Assembly: GCA_014189435.1 (NCBI GenBank)
Contig: CP050293.1
Span: 6,205,001-6,269,000 of the forward strand
DNA: 64,000 bases
Direction of reading: 5' to 3'
Source: Mesorhizobium loti
GTDB lineage: Bacteria > Pseudomonadota > Alphaproteobacteria > Rhizobiales > Rhizobiaceae
Shown piece by piece: positions 8,745 to 18,742 of the stretch. The notes under the pieces are model-generated. The model made no database searches, was not told the origin of the DNA, and saw nothing but the letters and a program-made list of their open reading frames with translations. The position numbers and the translations under genes are program-made. Position 1 is the stretch's first letter, and each line of letters opens with the position of its first letter.

Positions 8745-8988
8745 AGGATCACTTCGATTTCACGGGGGACGTGTCACGCATTCGGCAAACCGCCTCTACA
8801 GTCTGGCAAATCAGTGCGCGAACTCTATCATGAATGTGATTTCATTTTTGAACCGCGGCTGCGAAGAGCAAAAATGTTCGGACAAAAGATCATGGTGAAA
8901 ACCGAAGCAGGACAGGCGGAGGCGTCCCTGTTCAGGTCACCAAAAAACCGCAGCGCCCGGCGTATCCTGCTCGGGATGATTGGCCGTG
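8745..8988. other. Intergenic region between cyclase and XRE genes
   Basis: 244 bp containing the presumed promoter of the cyclase gene. It is locally AT-rich (about 8820-8900). I see no convincing small gene, hairpin or repeat in it. Confidence 0.4.
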
Positions 8989-9798
8989 TCAGGCCGGTAA
9001 CGGGCGGCGTCCCTTTGCAGGAGCGGCGGGCCGATCGAACGCACCGGCGTCGCGCGGATGCGGACCAATTGGCATGATTGCCGGAAATGGCGTCGCGCCA
9101 AAGGCAAACGTCCATTTGTAGCCGACCAGCCCGTCTTCGGGCGTCGTGTGCTGGTCGTGATGGGCGAGCAGTTTGGCGCGATCGGCGAGATCCTCCGCCT
9201 CGCGCCGCACCATCTCCGCCGTCTCCGGCCGCATCCGCCTGGAGAAGCTGACGAAGGTCGCTTCCTTGTCGATATGGGTGATGGCCCAGCCGATGAAATT
9301 CTTGTTGGTCATTTCGAACAGCGGCCTGAGCGGCCCTTCGAAATTCCACTGGATAGGCGTCTCGACCAGCACCCTTGCCGTGAGACCCCGGCCGAGAGCG
9401 ACCAGGCCGAGCTCCTCGAGATCGCGCAGATAGAGGAACATCGAGGCCTCGCTCAGGCCTTGCGAGCGCATGATGCCTTCGGGCGTGAACTTTTCCGACA
9501 GCATGACGAAGACAAACAGCAGCGCCGGCCGGCCGGCGAGCCTGCGCTCGATCTCCGGCGCGATGTGGTTGACCGGACCTGGCCCCCGGTTCATCGAGCC
9601 GAGCACGTTCTCCAGTTCGACACCGGCGGCAGCGCAGATCTCCATCAGCCGGTCGAGCTTGCAGTTGCGCTCGTGGAAGATGCGCTTCACCGTCGGTTCG
9701 GAAACGCCCATGCGTTCGGCGAGCTCGCGATAGGTGACGCCCTTCGCCTTCAGCGTCCGCTTCAGCGCCTCGAAGATCAGACCGTTCATCGGATGCAC
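8989..9798 (-). CDS. XRE-family transcriptional regulator with long C-terminal domain
   Basis: 269 aa. An N-terminal Cro/C1-type helix-turn-helix is clear (about residues 17-45: GVTYRELAERMGVSEPTVKRIF). The remaining 200 residues look like a winged-helix plus ligand or oligomerisation domain (LSEKFTPEGIMRSQGLSEASMFLYLRD...) that I do not recognise by name. It is divergent from the secreted beta-propeller gene at 9903, and the 100-bp gap contains three GTATCGA half-sites, so it probably controls itself and that neighbour. The Met at residue 4 (MNGLIFE) is an alternative start. Confidence 0.82.
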   Translation of the reverse strand: MHPMNGLIFEALKRTLKAKGVTYRELAERMGVSEPTVKRIFHERNCKLDRLMEICAAAGVELENVLGSMNRGPGPVNHIAPEIERRLAGRPALLFVFVMLSEKFTPEGIMRSQGLSEASMFLYLRDLEELGLVALGRGLTARVLVETPIQWNFEGPLRPLFEMTNKNFIGWAITHIDKEATFVSFSRRMRPETAEMVRREAEDLADRAKLLAHHDQHTTPEDGLVGYKWTFAFGATPFPAIMPIGPHPRDAGAFDRPAAPAKGRRPLPA

Positions 9799-9815
9799 CT
9801 CTTGCCAGCGGTTTC

Positions 9816-9864
9816 GTATCGACTTTCGATACTAGCGGTAATCGGCCTTTCGGAAAAGTATCGA
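9816..9864. promoter_or_regulatory. Operator candidate: GTATCGA inverted repeat plus third half-site
   Basis: GTATCGA (9816-9822), spacer CTT, then TCGATAC (9826-9832) form a perfect inverted repeat; a third GTATCGA is at 9858-9864, 42 bp from the first. The sites lie in the divergent interval between the XRE regulator and the SMP-30-like gene, the natural place for its binding sites. Confidence 0.65.
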
Positions 9865-9902
9865 AAATCATAGCTCTGCCGCGTCATCACAGGAGAGCAG
9901 TC

Positions 9903-10763
9903 ATGAATACCCTCATCACCTCAGCCTTTCTCGTCGCCATCGGCAGCGCGTCGGTGCCTGCCGCCCAGGCCGGCGAACTCTGGCGCGCCACTGGCCTCGA
10001 ACAGCCGGAATCGGCCCTGTTCGACGCCGCCAACAGCCGCATCATCGTCTCCAACATCGTTGGCAACCCTGGCGAGGCCGACGGCAACGGTTATCTCTCG
10101 GTGCTGTCCGTGGACGGCAAGACGGTCACCCAACACTGGACCGACGGCATGGATGCACCCAAGGGCATGGCGATAGCGGGCGGCAAGCTCTATGTCGCCG
10201 ACATCACGAAAGTCCGCGTCGTCGACCTTGCCAGCGGCAAGCTCGTCGCCAGCATCGCGGTGCCGAACGCGGTCTTCCTCAACGACATGACATCGGACCA
10301 ATCCGGCAAGGTCTATGTCACCGACATGCTGGCCGACGCCATCTACCGCATCGACGGCGACCGGCCGGACCTGTTCGTCAAGGACCCGATGCTGGCTTCG
10401 CCCAACGGCGTCTTCGCCGATGGCAACAGGCTGATCGTCGCCTCCTGGGGCAAGGGCATCAAGCCCGACTTCAGCACGGCGGAACCGGGCGGATTACTGT
10501 CCGTCGACATCGCCAGCAAGGTGGTTTCGCCCCTGCCGGGCGCCCAGAAATTCGCCGACCTCGACGGCGTCATCGCCATCGGCGACACCATCTACGCCAC
10601 CGCCTACATGACCGGCACGCTCTACCGCTACAAGGACGGCGGCTCACCGGAAGCGGTGGCGCATTTCAAACCGGGTAGCGCCGACATCGGCACCGATGGG
10701 AAGTCGATCCTCTATGTGCCGTTGATGAATGAAGGTGAGGTGGCGGCGCTGCAGCTCGATTGA
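9903..10763 (+). CDS. Exported SMP-30/gluconolactonase-like beta-propeller protein
   Basis: 286 aa with a typical Sec signal peptide (MNTLITSAFLVAIGSASVPAAQA, cleavage before GELW). The mature part has repeating propeller blades marked by PESALFD, GMAIAGGKLYVAD, LNDMTSDQSGKVYVTDM and SPNGVFADGNRLIVASWG, typical of SMP-30/LRE-like proteins. The family contains lactonases and related hydrolases, but several members are sugar or signal sensors, so the substrate is open. A purine-rich AGGAGAG precedes the ATG. Divergent from the XRE regulator and probably under its control. Confidence 0.8.
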   Translation: MNTLITSAFLVAIGSASVPAAQAGELWRATGLEQPESALFDAANSRIIVSNIVGNPGEADGNGYLSVLSVDGKTVTQHWTDGMDAPKGMAIAGGKLYVADITKVRVVDLASGKLVASIAVPNAVFLNDMTSDQSGKVYVTDMLADAIYRIDGDRPDLFVKDPMLASPNGVFADGNRLIVASWGKGIKPDFSTAEPGGLLSVDIASKVVSPLPGAQKFADLDGVIAIGDTIYATAYMTGTLYRYKDGGSPEAVAHFKPGSADIGTDGKSILYVPLMNEGEVAALQLD

Positions 10764-11177
10764 GAGCCATGGTCGGTGCCTCGGGGCCGATCTCCGAGAC
10801 GTTCGCGCCAACAACCGTGAGATGGACCGTCATTCGTCGGCGCGCCCAACTCGAACTCGTATCGTGGCCAATAAACGACGTCCCCCGGATCGGCTCACCT
10901 TGTGCCAGGCGCCAATAGTGGACATTGCCGAGCAGATATTCTGACGTCGCCTTTGGGGCCGGAAGCTGACCGACTGGTTTTAAGGTGCCAAGAAGCGGGC
11001 ACTGCGCCTACGACCCATCTCGGACGTATTCCCTATCTGCAATAGCTCCGAAAGCCGACGTTCAGGTGCATCACCAAAGCGGCCGCCCCTGCGTCACAAA
11101 CGGACGTTGCAGGTCACCAAACTTGACGCTGGGCTGGCCAAAGCCGACACTGAGCAGAGAAAAACAGGAGCACCTCG
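10764..11177. other. 414-bp intergenic region upstream of the GAF kinase
   Basis: No convincing coding sequence: short frames lack ribosome-binding sites and read like noncoding DNA. It must hold the promoter of the large kinase operon, but I could not pick a clear -35/-10 pair. Its last bases contain AGGAG (11166-11170), the ribosome-binding site of the next gene. Confidence 0.4.
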
Positions 11178-14100
11178 GTGGGAGGGCCTGACTCCGACTC
11201 TGAGATGACGATCAGCTCGCTCCGATCCGAGTTGACAGCGGCGCGCGAAGAAAATCAGGTACGCACCGCGGAGGTCGCCAATCTACTTGAACAGCAGACT
11301 GCGACGAGTGCGATCCTCAGGGTGATCGCCGCATCGCCGACCGACATCCAACCCGTCCTGCAGGTCGTGGCGGAGAGTGCTGCGCGCTTCTGCGACACCT
11401 ACGACGCCGGCATTTTCCTGGCGCGAGACGGCACACTATTCCCCAAAGCGCACTACGGCCCCATCGCCTTCGACTTCGAACCGATGCCGGTCGCACGCGA
11501 TTGGGTCTGCGGTCGCGCGTTCGCCGACTGCAAGACTGTGCATGTCAACGACATAGCGGTTGCAGGTGCGGAGTTTCCTGTCAGCCAAACACTTGCCGAA
11601 AGGCTTGGCCACCGTACGATGCTCGCAACACCTCTCATGCGTGACACCGAGGCGATCGGCGCGCTCGTCATCAGGCGCATCGAGGTCAAGCCTTTCAGCG
11701 AGAAGCAGATCAAGCTGCTCAAGATTTTCGCCGACCAGGCGGTGATCGCCATCGAGAATGTCCGCCTGTTCGACGAGGTGCAGGCGCGCAACCGGGACGT
11801 GATGGAAGCGCTGGAACAGCAGACTGCGACCGGTGCCATCCTGCGGGTGATCGCGGCGTCGCCGACCGACATCCAACCGGTCCTGAATGCGGTCGCCGAA
11901 AGCGCCGCACAACTCTGCGAGGCCTATGACGCGGCGATCTTTCTGCGGCAAGGCGAATCGCTGGCCATTGGCGCACACCACGGGCCGATCCCCATCGACT
12001 TCACCACTTTTCCGATCACGCGGGATTGGGTCACCGGCCGCGCCGTGATCGATCGCAGGCCGATGCATGTGCATGATCTGCTCGCGCTGGAGGGCGAGTT
12101 CCCTGCAGGCCGATCGATGGCGCTACGGCTTGGTCACCGGACAATTCTCGCCACCCCTTTGCTGCGTGAGGACGAGGCCATTGGAGCGCTCGTCATTCGC
12201 CGAACGGAGGTCAGACCGTTCAGCGAAAAACAAGTCGAGCTACTCAAGACTTTCGCCGACCAGGCGGTGATCGCCATCGAGAATGTCCGCCTCTTCGAGG
12301 AGGTGCAGGCGCGCACGCGCGATCTCGGCGAGGCGCTGGAGCAGCAGACCGCGACCGCCGATGTGCTCAAGGCAATCAGCCGGTCGGCCTTCGATCTCCA
12401 ACCGGTACTGCAGACGCTGGTCGACTCGGCAATACGCTTGGCCGGGGCGGACATGGGCGCAATCACGTTGCGCGTTGGCGATACATTGCGGTTCATGGCA
12501 GGCGGCGGGCAGGCTGCCGAGCTGCATGCATACGAACGAGCCAATCCACATGTCGTGGGACGAGGGACGTTCCAGGGCCGCGCCGCGCTGGAGGGATTGA
12601 CGATCCACGTGGCAGACGCGCTTGAAGACCCGGAATACGAAAGGCCGGAAGCGGCAATCATGGGCAGTTTCCGCGGAGTCCTTTCTGTTCCGCTGAAGCG
12701 GGGTCAGGAGACCATCGGCGTATTCGGCATGGCGCGGCGGGCGATCGGGCTATTTTCACCGCGTCAAGTCGAACTGGTCGAGAGCTTCGCCGACCAGGCG
12801 GTGATCGCCATCGAGAATGTCCGCCTGTTCGACGAGGTGCAGGCGCGCAACCGTGAGGTGACTGAATCGCTGGAACAGCAGACGGCGACGGCCGAAGTGT
12901 TGAAGACGATCAGCAGTTCGGCGTTCGATCTCGATTCCGTGCTGCATACGCTTGTGAAGTCCGCATCCGACCTCTGTCATTCCGGGATGGGCTACATCTA
13001 TCTGCGCCAGGGCGACGTGTTGCAGCCGACGGTACAGATCGGATGGAGCCAAGAATTCCAGGACCACATGAACAACCTCCCGGTCACGCCAGGCCGGGGC
13101 AGCATCGCCGCCCGCGTTGCCCAGAGCGGGTCCGTGGAGCAGATTGCCGACGTTCTCGACGATCCGGAGTATACCAACATCGAAGGCCAGCGGCTCGGCG
13201 GCTTCCGCACCCTGCTGGGCGTTCCGCTGATGCGTGACGGCGCCGTGACCGGCGTCTTCGTCCTCGCCCGCTCGTCGGTCTCGCCGTTCAGTACGCGCGA
13301 AATCGAACTGGTGCAGACATTTTCGGATCAGGCGGTCATCGCTATCGAGAACGTGCGGCTGTTCGAAGAGGTGAAGTCCCGCAACCGCGACCTAGCCGAG
13401 TCGCTGGAACAGCAGATGGCCACCGGCGCGATATTGCAGGTGATCGCCGGGTCTCCTACGGACATTCAGCCTGTGCTGGACGCCGTCGCTGAAAGTGCCG
13501 CTCGGCTGTGCGACGCCTATGACGCAACGATCTATCTGCTGCGCTCCGACAGGCTGGCTGTGGGAGCGCATCACGGACCGATTCCGATTGACAGTGCTGG
13601 CTTGCCGGTCGCGCGCGACATCGTTACCGGCCGCGCCGTATTGGATCGGGTGCCGGTCCACGTTCACGACTTGACCATCGCTGGAGAGGAGTTTGCAGCT
13701 GGCCGAATGATGGCTCAACGTCTTGGTTTTCGCGCGATTCTAGCCACTCCGCTGTTGCAGGAAGGAAAAGCAATCGGAGCGCTTATGATCCGGCGCATCG
13801 AGGCGCGGCCCTTTAGCGACAGCCAAATTGGCCTTCTCAAAACTTTCGCCAACCAGGCCGTCATCGCGATCGGCAATGTGCGGCTCTTCGAAGAGGTGCA
13901 GGCCCGCACCGCCGAACTTGGCGAAGCATTACAGCAGCAGACGGCCACGGCCGATGTGCTGAAAGTCATCAGCCGATCCGCCTTCGACTTGCACCGTGTC
14001 CTGGAAACGCTGATCGATTCGGCCTGCAAGCTTTGCGGGTCGCACACGGGCGGAATCTACATGCTGGACAACGACGGCGACGCCTACAAACTCGCTGCCA

Positions 14101-16916
14101 ACTACGGAATGAGACCAGAGCTTGTTGCCTACGAGGCTCGCCATGCCATCCGCGTAGGACGGGATTCTTACGTCGGACGCAGTGCATTGGAAAAAGCGGT
14201 GATCCACGTTCCTGATGTCGCCAAGGATCTCGAATACGGGTTCCCGGAACTACCAAGTCTCGGCGGCTTTAAGGCCGTCCTGTCCGTGCCGCTGATGCGC
14301 GAGGGCGTACCGATCGGCGTTTTCTCAATGGGCAAGCCGGAGCCAGGTCCCTATACACCTCGACAGGTCGATCTCGTCCAGACGTTCGCCGACCAGGCGG
14401 TGATCGCGATCGAGAACGTGCGCCTGTTCGACGAGGTCCAGGCGCGCACGGCAGAACTCGGCGACGCCCTGCAGCAGCAGACGGCCACCGCCGACGTGTT
14501 GAAGGTGATCAGCCGCTCGACGTTCGATTTGCAGACGGTGCTCGATACGCTCACGCAATCGGCCGCGCAGCTTTGCGAGGCGGATATGGCTGGCATCACT
14601 CGGCAGGAGCCGGAAGGCGCCTACTACGCCACCAACTACAATCTGCCTCCGGACTGGCTGGAGTACGTCAAGGACAAGCACTTTGTGCCCGGACGCGGCA
14701 GTGTGGTCGGGCGGGCATTGCTCGACCGCGGGATCGTGCATCTGGCTGACGTCCTGGCCGATCCCGAATACACCTTCCTGGAGTCCACGAGCGAGGTTTG
14801 GTTCCGGACCGTGCTGGGTGTGCCGTTGATGCGCGAGGGAAATCCGATCGGCGTACTCATACTGGCCCGCCAGAAAGTCCAACCTTTCACCGAGAAACAG
14901 ATCGATCTGATCCAGACCTTCGCAGACCAGGCGGTCATAGCCATCGAGAATGCACGCCTGTTCGAAGAAGTGCAGGCGCGCACCGCGGAATTGAGCGAGT
15001 CGCTGCAGCAGCAGACGGCGACGGCCGACGTCCTGAAGGCGATCAGCCGCTCGACCTTCGACCTCCGGGCAGTGCTCGACGCTCTGGCCGAATCGGTGAC
15101 CCGGCTGTGCGAAGCGGACAATGCCTCGATCGTGCGTGAGACGGACGGCAAATTCGTCGAGGCTGCGAGTTACGGCTATCCGGCCGAGCTTGAGGAATAT
15201 TTCAGCGGCTTTGTGCACGTTCCGGGGCGCGGCACTGGGGTCGGCCGAGTCCTGCTCGAAGGCAAGGCCGTCCAGATTCCGGACGTGCTGGCAGACGCCG
15301 ACTACACGCTATGGGAAGGACAGCGGCTCGGCGGATACCGCACGGTGCTGGCCGTGCCGCTGCTGCGCGAGGGGGTTCCAATCGGCGTTTTCTCGCTCAC
15401 CCGCTCGACAGTGCGGCCCTTCACCGAAAGGCAGATCGAACTCGTCGAAACCTTTGCCGACCAAGCGGTGATCGCCATCGAAAATGTCCGCCTGTTCGAC
15501 GAGGTACAGGCGCGCACGGCGGAATTGAGCGAGTCGCTGCAGCAGCAGACGGCGACAGCCGATGTGCTGAAGGCGATCAGCCGCTCTACGTTCGACCTGC
15601 AGCCGGTTCTCGACACGCTGGCGGAATCAGCGGCCAAGCTGTGCGACGCGGACACTAGCGTCATCTTCAAGCGCGACGGCGATCTCTACCGGTGGTCGGC
15701 CGACTACGGCAATTTGCCTGAAGCCGCGGTTTTCGCCAAAGCCAATCCCTTCGCCGCCAGTCGCGACAGCGTCACCGGAAGGGTGGCCCTCGAAGCCCGC
15801 GCCGTCCACGTTTCGGACGTGCTCGCCGACCCGGACTACGGGGCAACGCAGCTTCAGAAGCTCGGCGGCTACCGGACCATTCTATGCGTTCCGATCTTGC
15901 GCGAAGGCGCGCCGGTCGGCGTGTTCGCGCTGACGCGGTCACAGGTGCGGGACTTCACGCCGAGGCAGATCGAGCTGGTCGAGACGTTTGCCGACCAGTC
16001 CGGCATAGCGATCGAGAACGTCCGGCTGTTCGACGAAGTGCAGGCGCGTACCCGCGAATTGTCACGCTCGCTCGAAGATCTAAGGACCGCGCAGGACCGC
16101 CTCGTGCAAACGGAGAAGCTCGCCTCACTCGGCCAGTTGACCGCCGGTATCGCCCACGAGATCAAGAACCCGCTCAACTTCGTCAACAACTTCTCAGCGC
16201 TCTCCGGCGAACTCATCGATGATTTGAGCAGCGTGCTGGCCGGAGCGCCTTTGGAGGCATCCGTGCGCAAAGAGGTCGCCGAGCTGACAGGCATGCTCAA
16301 GAGCAATCTCGACAAGGTGGTCCAGCACGGCAAGCGGGCCGATTCCATCGTCAGGAACATGCTGCTGCATTCGCGCGCGGGTTCAGGAGAGCATCGTCCG
16401 ATCGACATCAATGCCGTCGTGGAGGAGAGCCTGAACCTTGCCTATCACGGGGCGCGCGCCGAAAAGCCGGGATTCAACGTCACGCTGACGCGGAATTTCG
16501 ACCCGCAGGCGGGGGATGTCGATCTCTACCCGCAGGAGATCACGCGGGTGCTTCTCAACCTCATCTCCAACGGCTTTTATGCAACGGCCAAGCGCAGCGC
16601 CGCGGCGAATGGCGCGGACTATGAGCCGACGCTCTCCGCCACCACCAGGAGTCTCGGCGACCGTGTCGAAATCAGGATCCGCGACAACGGCACAGGCATT
16701 CCGTCAGAGGTTAAGGAGAAGATGTTCAATCCATTCTTCACGACCAAGCCAGCCGGCGAGGGCACTGGACTCGGCCTGTCGCTCAGCCACGACATCGTCG
16801 TCAAACAGCATGCCGGCACGATCGACGTCGACAGCCAGCCAGGCGAGTTCACCGAGTTCCGGATTGTGCTGCCGCGCGCTGCGGCCTCGCTCGCAAAATC
16901 GGGAGCTGAAGGATGA
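11178..16916 (+). CDS. Giant sensor histidine kinase with nine tandem GAF domains
   Basis: 1912 aa. The GTG start at 11178 is preceded by AGGAG at a 7-base spacing, which decides it over the ATG at 11205. Nine GAF modules of about 175 aa each are introduced by a Q-rich linker (EQQTAT or QQQTAT) and closed by [15 protein letters not shown]. Modules 1, 2 and 5 share one linker subtype ([20 protein letters not shown]); modules 3, 4, 6-9 share another ([16 protein letters not shown]). The C-terminal kinase has the H-box at His1660 ([12 protein letters not shown]), N-box NLISNGF and G-boxes DNGTGIP and GTGLGLSLS. No transmembrane segment is visible, so it is a soluble sensor. It is coupled by 4-bp overlap to a receiver gene. 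Confidence 0.93.
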   Translation: MGGPDSDSEMTISSLRSELTAAREENQVRTAEVANLLEQQTATSAILRVIAASPTDIQPVLQVVAESAARFCDTYDAGIFLARDGTLFPKAHYGPIAFDFEPMPVARDWVCGRAFADCKTVHVNDIAVAGAEFPVSQTLAERLGHRTMLATPLMRDTEAIGALVIRRIEVKPFSEKQIKLLKIFADQAVIAIENVRLFDEVQARNRDVMEALEQQTATGAILRVIAASPTDIQPVLNAVAESAAQLCEAYDAAIFLRQGESLAIGAHHGPIPIDFTTFPITRDWVTGRAVIDRRPMHVHDLLALEGEFPAGRSMALRLGHRTILATPLLREDEAIGALVIRRTEVRPFSEKQVELLKTFADQAVIAIENVRLFEEVQARTRDLGEALEQQTATADVLKAISRSAFDLQPVLQTLVDSAIRLAGADMGAITLRVGDTLRFMAGGGQAAELHAYERANPHVVGRGTFQGRAALEGLTIHVADALEDPEYERPEAAIMGSFRGVLSVPLKRGQETIGVFGMARRAIGLFSPRQVELVESFADQAVIAIENVRLFDEVQARNREVTESLEQQTATAEVLKTISSSAFDLDSVLHTLVKSASDLCHSGMGYIYLRQGDVLQPTVQIGWSQEFQDHMNNLPVTPGRGSIAARVAQSGSVEQIADVLDDPEYTNIEGQRLGGFRTLLGVPLMRDGAVTGVFVLARSSVSPFSTREIELVQTFSDQAVIAIENVRLFEEVKSRNRDLAESLEQQMATGAILQVIAGSPTDIQPVLDAVAESAARLCDAYDATIYLLRSDRLAVGAHHGPIPIDSAGLPVARDIVTGRAVLDRVPVHVHDLTIAGEEFAAGRMMAQRLGFRAILATPLLQEGKAIGALMIRRIEARPFSDSQIGLLKTFANQAVIAIGNVRLFEEVQARTAELGEALQQQTATADVLKVISRSAFDLHRVLETLIDSACKLCGSHTGGIYMLDNDGDAYKLAANYGMRPELVAYEARHAIRVGRDSYVGRSALEKAVIHVPDVAKDLEYGFPELPSLGGFKAVLSVPLMREGVPIGVFSMGKPEPGPYTPRQVDLVQTFADQAVIAIENVRLFDEVQARTAELGDALQQQTATADVLKVISRSTFDLQTVLDTLTQSAAQLCEADMAGITRQEPEGAYYATNYNLPPDWLEYVKDKHFVPGRGSVVGRALLDRGIVHLADVLADPEYTFLESTSEVWFRTVLGVPLMREGNPIGVLILARQKVQPFTEKQIDLIQTFADQAVIAIENARLFEEVQARTAELSESLQQQTATADVLKAISRSTFDLRAVLDALAESVTRLCEADNASIVRETDGKFVEAASYGYPAELEEYFSGFVHVPGRGTGVGRVLLEGKAVQIPDVLADADYTLWEGQRLGGYRTVLAVPLLREGVPIGVFSLTRSTVRPFTERQIELVETFADQAVIAIENVRLFDEVQARTAELSESLQQQTATADVLKAISRSTFDLQPVLDTLAESAAKLCDADTSVIFKRDGDLYRWSADYGNLPEAAVFAKANPFAASRDSVTGRVALEARAVHVSDVLADPDYGATQLQKLGGYRTILCVPILREGAPVGVFALTRSQVRDFTPRQIELVETFADQSGIAIENVRLFDEVQARTRELSRSLEDLRTAQDRLVQTEKLASLGQLTAGIAHEIKNPLNFVNNFSALSGELIDDLSSVLAGAPLEASVRKEVAELTGMLKSNLDKVVQHGKRADSIVRNMLLHSRAGSGEHRPIDINAVVEESLNLAYHGARAEKPGFNVTLTRNFDPQAGDVDLYPQEITRVLLNLISNGFYATAKRSAAANGADYEPTLSATTRSLGDRVEIRIRDNGTGIPSEVKEKMFNPFFTTKPAGEGTGLGLSLSHDIVVKQHAGTIDVDSQPGEFTEFRIVLPRAAASLAKSGAEG

Positions 16917-17302
16917 GCCTCCTCATCCTGGTCGTCGACGACGAGCCCGACGTCGAGCCGCTGTTTCGCCAGCAGTTCCGCCGCGACATCCGAGCCACCC
17001 GCTTCACCATGGAGTTCGCGCAATCGGCGGTCGATGCGTTGGAGCAGATCGACCACGCCGAAGGGGTGACACTGATCCTGGTGCTGTCCGACATCAATAT
17101 GCCCGGCATGAGCGGGCTCGAGCTGCTGCCGAAGATCAAGGTGCTGCGGCCCGACGTCCCGGTCATCATGATCACCGCCTATGGCGACGCCGAGACCAAG
17201 CGCAAGGCGTTGGAGAACGGCGCCGAAGCGCTGCTGACCAAGCCGATCGACTTTGCGGCGCTCAGGCAACAGATCGAAACGCGGCTGGGAATGGTGGCGT
17301 GA
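16913..17302 (+). CDS. Single-domain response regulator (receiver only)
   Basis: 129 aa, one receiver domain and no output domain. The acidic pair Asp9-Asp10, phosphoacceptor Asp60 (LSDINMPG), the conserved Thr in MITAYGD and Lys in LTKPIDF are all present. It overlaps the kinase stop by 4 bp and the next receiver-cyclase start by 4 bp, so all three are one translational unit. Such lone receivers usually act as a phosphate sink or as a relay that competes with the second receiver. Confidence 0.93.
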   Translation: MSLLILVVDDEPDVEPLFRQQFRRDIRATRFTMEFAQSAVDALEQIDHAEGVTLILVLSDINMPGMSGLELLPKIKVLRPDVPVIMITAYGDAETKRKALENGAEALLTKPIDFAALRQQIETRLGMVA

Positions 17303-18552
17303 CGGCGCGCATCCTCGTGGTGGACGACGAGCCCGATCTTGAGGTCTTGATCGTCCAGAAGTTCCGGCGTCAGATCCGCGACGGCGCGGTCATTTTCCTG
17401 TTTGCCAGCGATGGTGTGGACGCCCTGTCCGTCATCGACGGCGACAGTGACATCGACATGGTGCTGTGCGACATCAACATGCCCCGTATGGACGGCCTGT
17501 CGCTGCTGGAGAAGCTGCAGCAGGCCGAGGGGCAGCAGCTTTCGACGGTCATCGTCTCCGCCTACGGTGACATGGCCAACATCCGCACTGCGATGAACCG
17601 CGGCGCCTTCGACTTCATCACTAAGCCGATCGACTTTGCCGACCTTGAGACCACGATCGCCAAGACCTTGAAGCATCGCGAGGTGCTGCACGAGGCGCAT
17701 CGGCGGCAAGCGGTCGCGGAGCGCGCGCATGCATCGCTGTCGCGCTACTTCTCGCCCAATCTGGCCGAGCGACTGGCCGGCGACGCCGACGGGTTGGCGC
17801 TAGCCGGACAGTGGCGCGAGGTCGCCTCGCTGTTCACCGACATTACCAGCTTCACCACGCTGGTGGAAACGATCGACCCTGCCACGCTAGGCGCGCTCCT
17901 CAATGACTATTTGGCCGGCATGACCGACGTCGTGTTCGCGCATGAAGGCACCGTCGCCAAGATCGTCGGCGATGCGCTGCATGTGCTGTTCGGCGCGCCT
18001 GGCGAGCAGCAGGACCATGCGGCGCGCGCGGTTGCCTGCGCGCTCGAGCTCGACGCGCTGTCGCAATCGTTCCGCGACAGCTGGCGCGACAAGGGCGTCG
18101 CGGTCGGTACCACCCGCATCGGCGTCCATGCAGGTCCGGCGCTGGTCGGAAATTTCGGCGGAGGCCGCTTCTTCGACTACACGGCCTATGGCGACACCAT
18201 CAATATCGCGGCGCGGCTGGAAAGCGCCAACAAGCAGCTGGGCACGCGTATCTGCGTCAGCGGGAGCGCGGCTGCAAGGGTCGAGGGCTTCCGCGGACGG
18301 CCGGTCGGCGATCTGATGCTGCGCGGGAGGGCCGAGGCGCTGCGCGCGTTCGAGCCTTTGTCGTCAAAGCAGTATGATGATCCTTCGACGGCGAGCTATC
18401 TCGAAGCCTTCGGCAGATTGGAGGCCGGAGATGCAAACGCGCTTACGGCTTTCGCCGCGCACATCGGCAAATGTCCGGACGACCAGCTCGCCAGCTTCCA
18501 TCTCAAGCGGCTGCTCAACGGCGCCAAGGGAACGCGGATCAGCCTCGACTGA
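17299..18552 (+). CDS. Response regulator fused to class III adenylate/guanylate cyclase
   Basis: 417 aa from a GTG start at 17299 that overlaps the preceding stop (GTGA). Residues 1-125 are a receiver domain with phosphoacceptor Asp58 (LCDINMPRM) and a Lys in ITKPIDF. A short helical linker leads to a cyclase domain with metal aspartates ([19 protein letters not shown]), the adenine-selecting Lys (GTVAKIVGD) and the [12 protein letters not shown] motif, so it should be catalytically competent, probably for cAMP. Open reading frame continues further upstream in frame but only as shadow of the kinase gene. Inferred output of the GAF kinase. Confidence 0.92.
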   Translation: MTARILVVDDEPDLEVLIVQKFRRQIRDGAVIFLFASDGVDALSVIDGDSDIDMVLCDINMPRMDGLSLLEKLQQAEGQQLSTVIVSAYGDMANIRTAMNRGAFDFITKPIDFADLETTIAKTLKHREVLHEAHRRQAVAERAHASLSRYFSPNLAERLAGDADGLALAGQWREVASLFTDITSFTTLVETIDPATLGALLNDYLAGMTDVVFAHEGTVAKIVGDALHVLFGAPGEQQDHAARAVACALELDALSQSFRDSWRDKGVAVGTTRIGVHAGPALVGNFGGGRFFDYTAYGDTINIAARLESANKQLGTRICVSGSAAARVEGFRGRPVGDLMLRGRAEALRAFEPLSSKQYDDPSTASYLEAFGRLEAGDANALTAFAAHIGKCPDDQLASFHLKRLLNGAKGTRISLD

Positions 18553-18571
18553 TCTTTGCGCCTGTCGCTGC

Positions 18572-18640
18572 CGCGACCGTCAAGCCTCGTCGCCGGCAAT
18601 GTCTGCTTTCACGAGGTGGCAAAGGTGCCCTCAACGGCCG
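18572..18640. repeat. Imperfect direct repeat, left copy
   Basis: About 69 bp similar to 20770-20837 in the same orientation (shared blocks TCGCCGGCAA, GCTTTCA and CTCAACGGCCG). The two copies flank the cyclase-TPR gene. Confidence 0.65.
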
Positions 18641-18742
18641 ACAGGGTCGCATACGCCGGCACTGCACGCTCGCATTCGAGGTCGCACTAGAATACGCTCG
18701 CCGCCCGGAGCTTCGACTTTATGGAAGAGGCAGGACACAAGC

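Noticed and set aside
11178..16916. CRISPR or minisatellite interpretation of the regular 530-bp repeats
   Set aside because: The repeats are coding, in frame, and belong to consecutive GAF domains.
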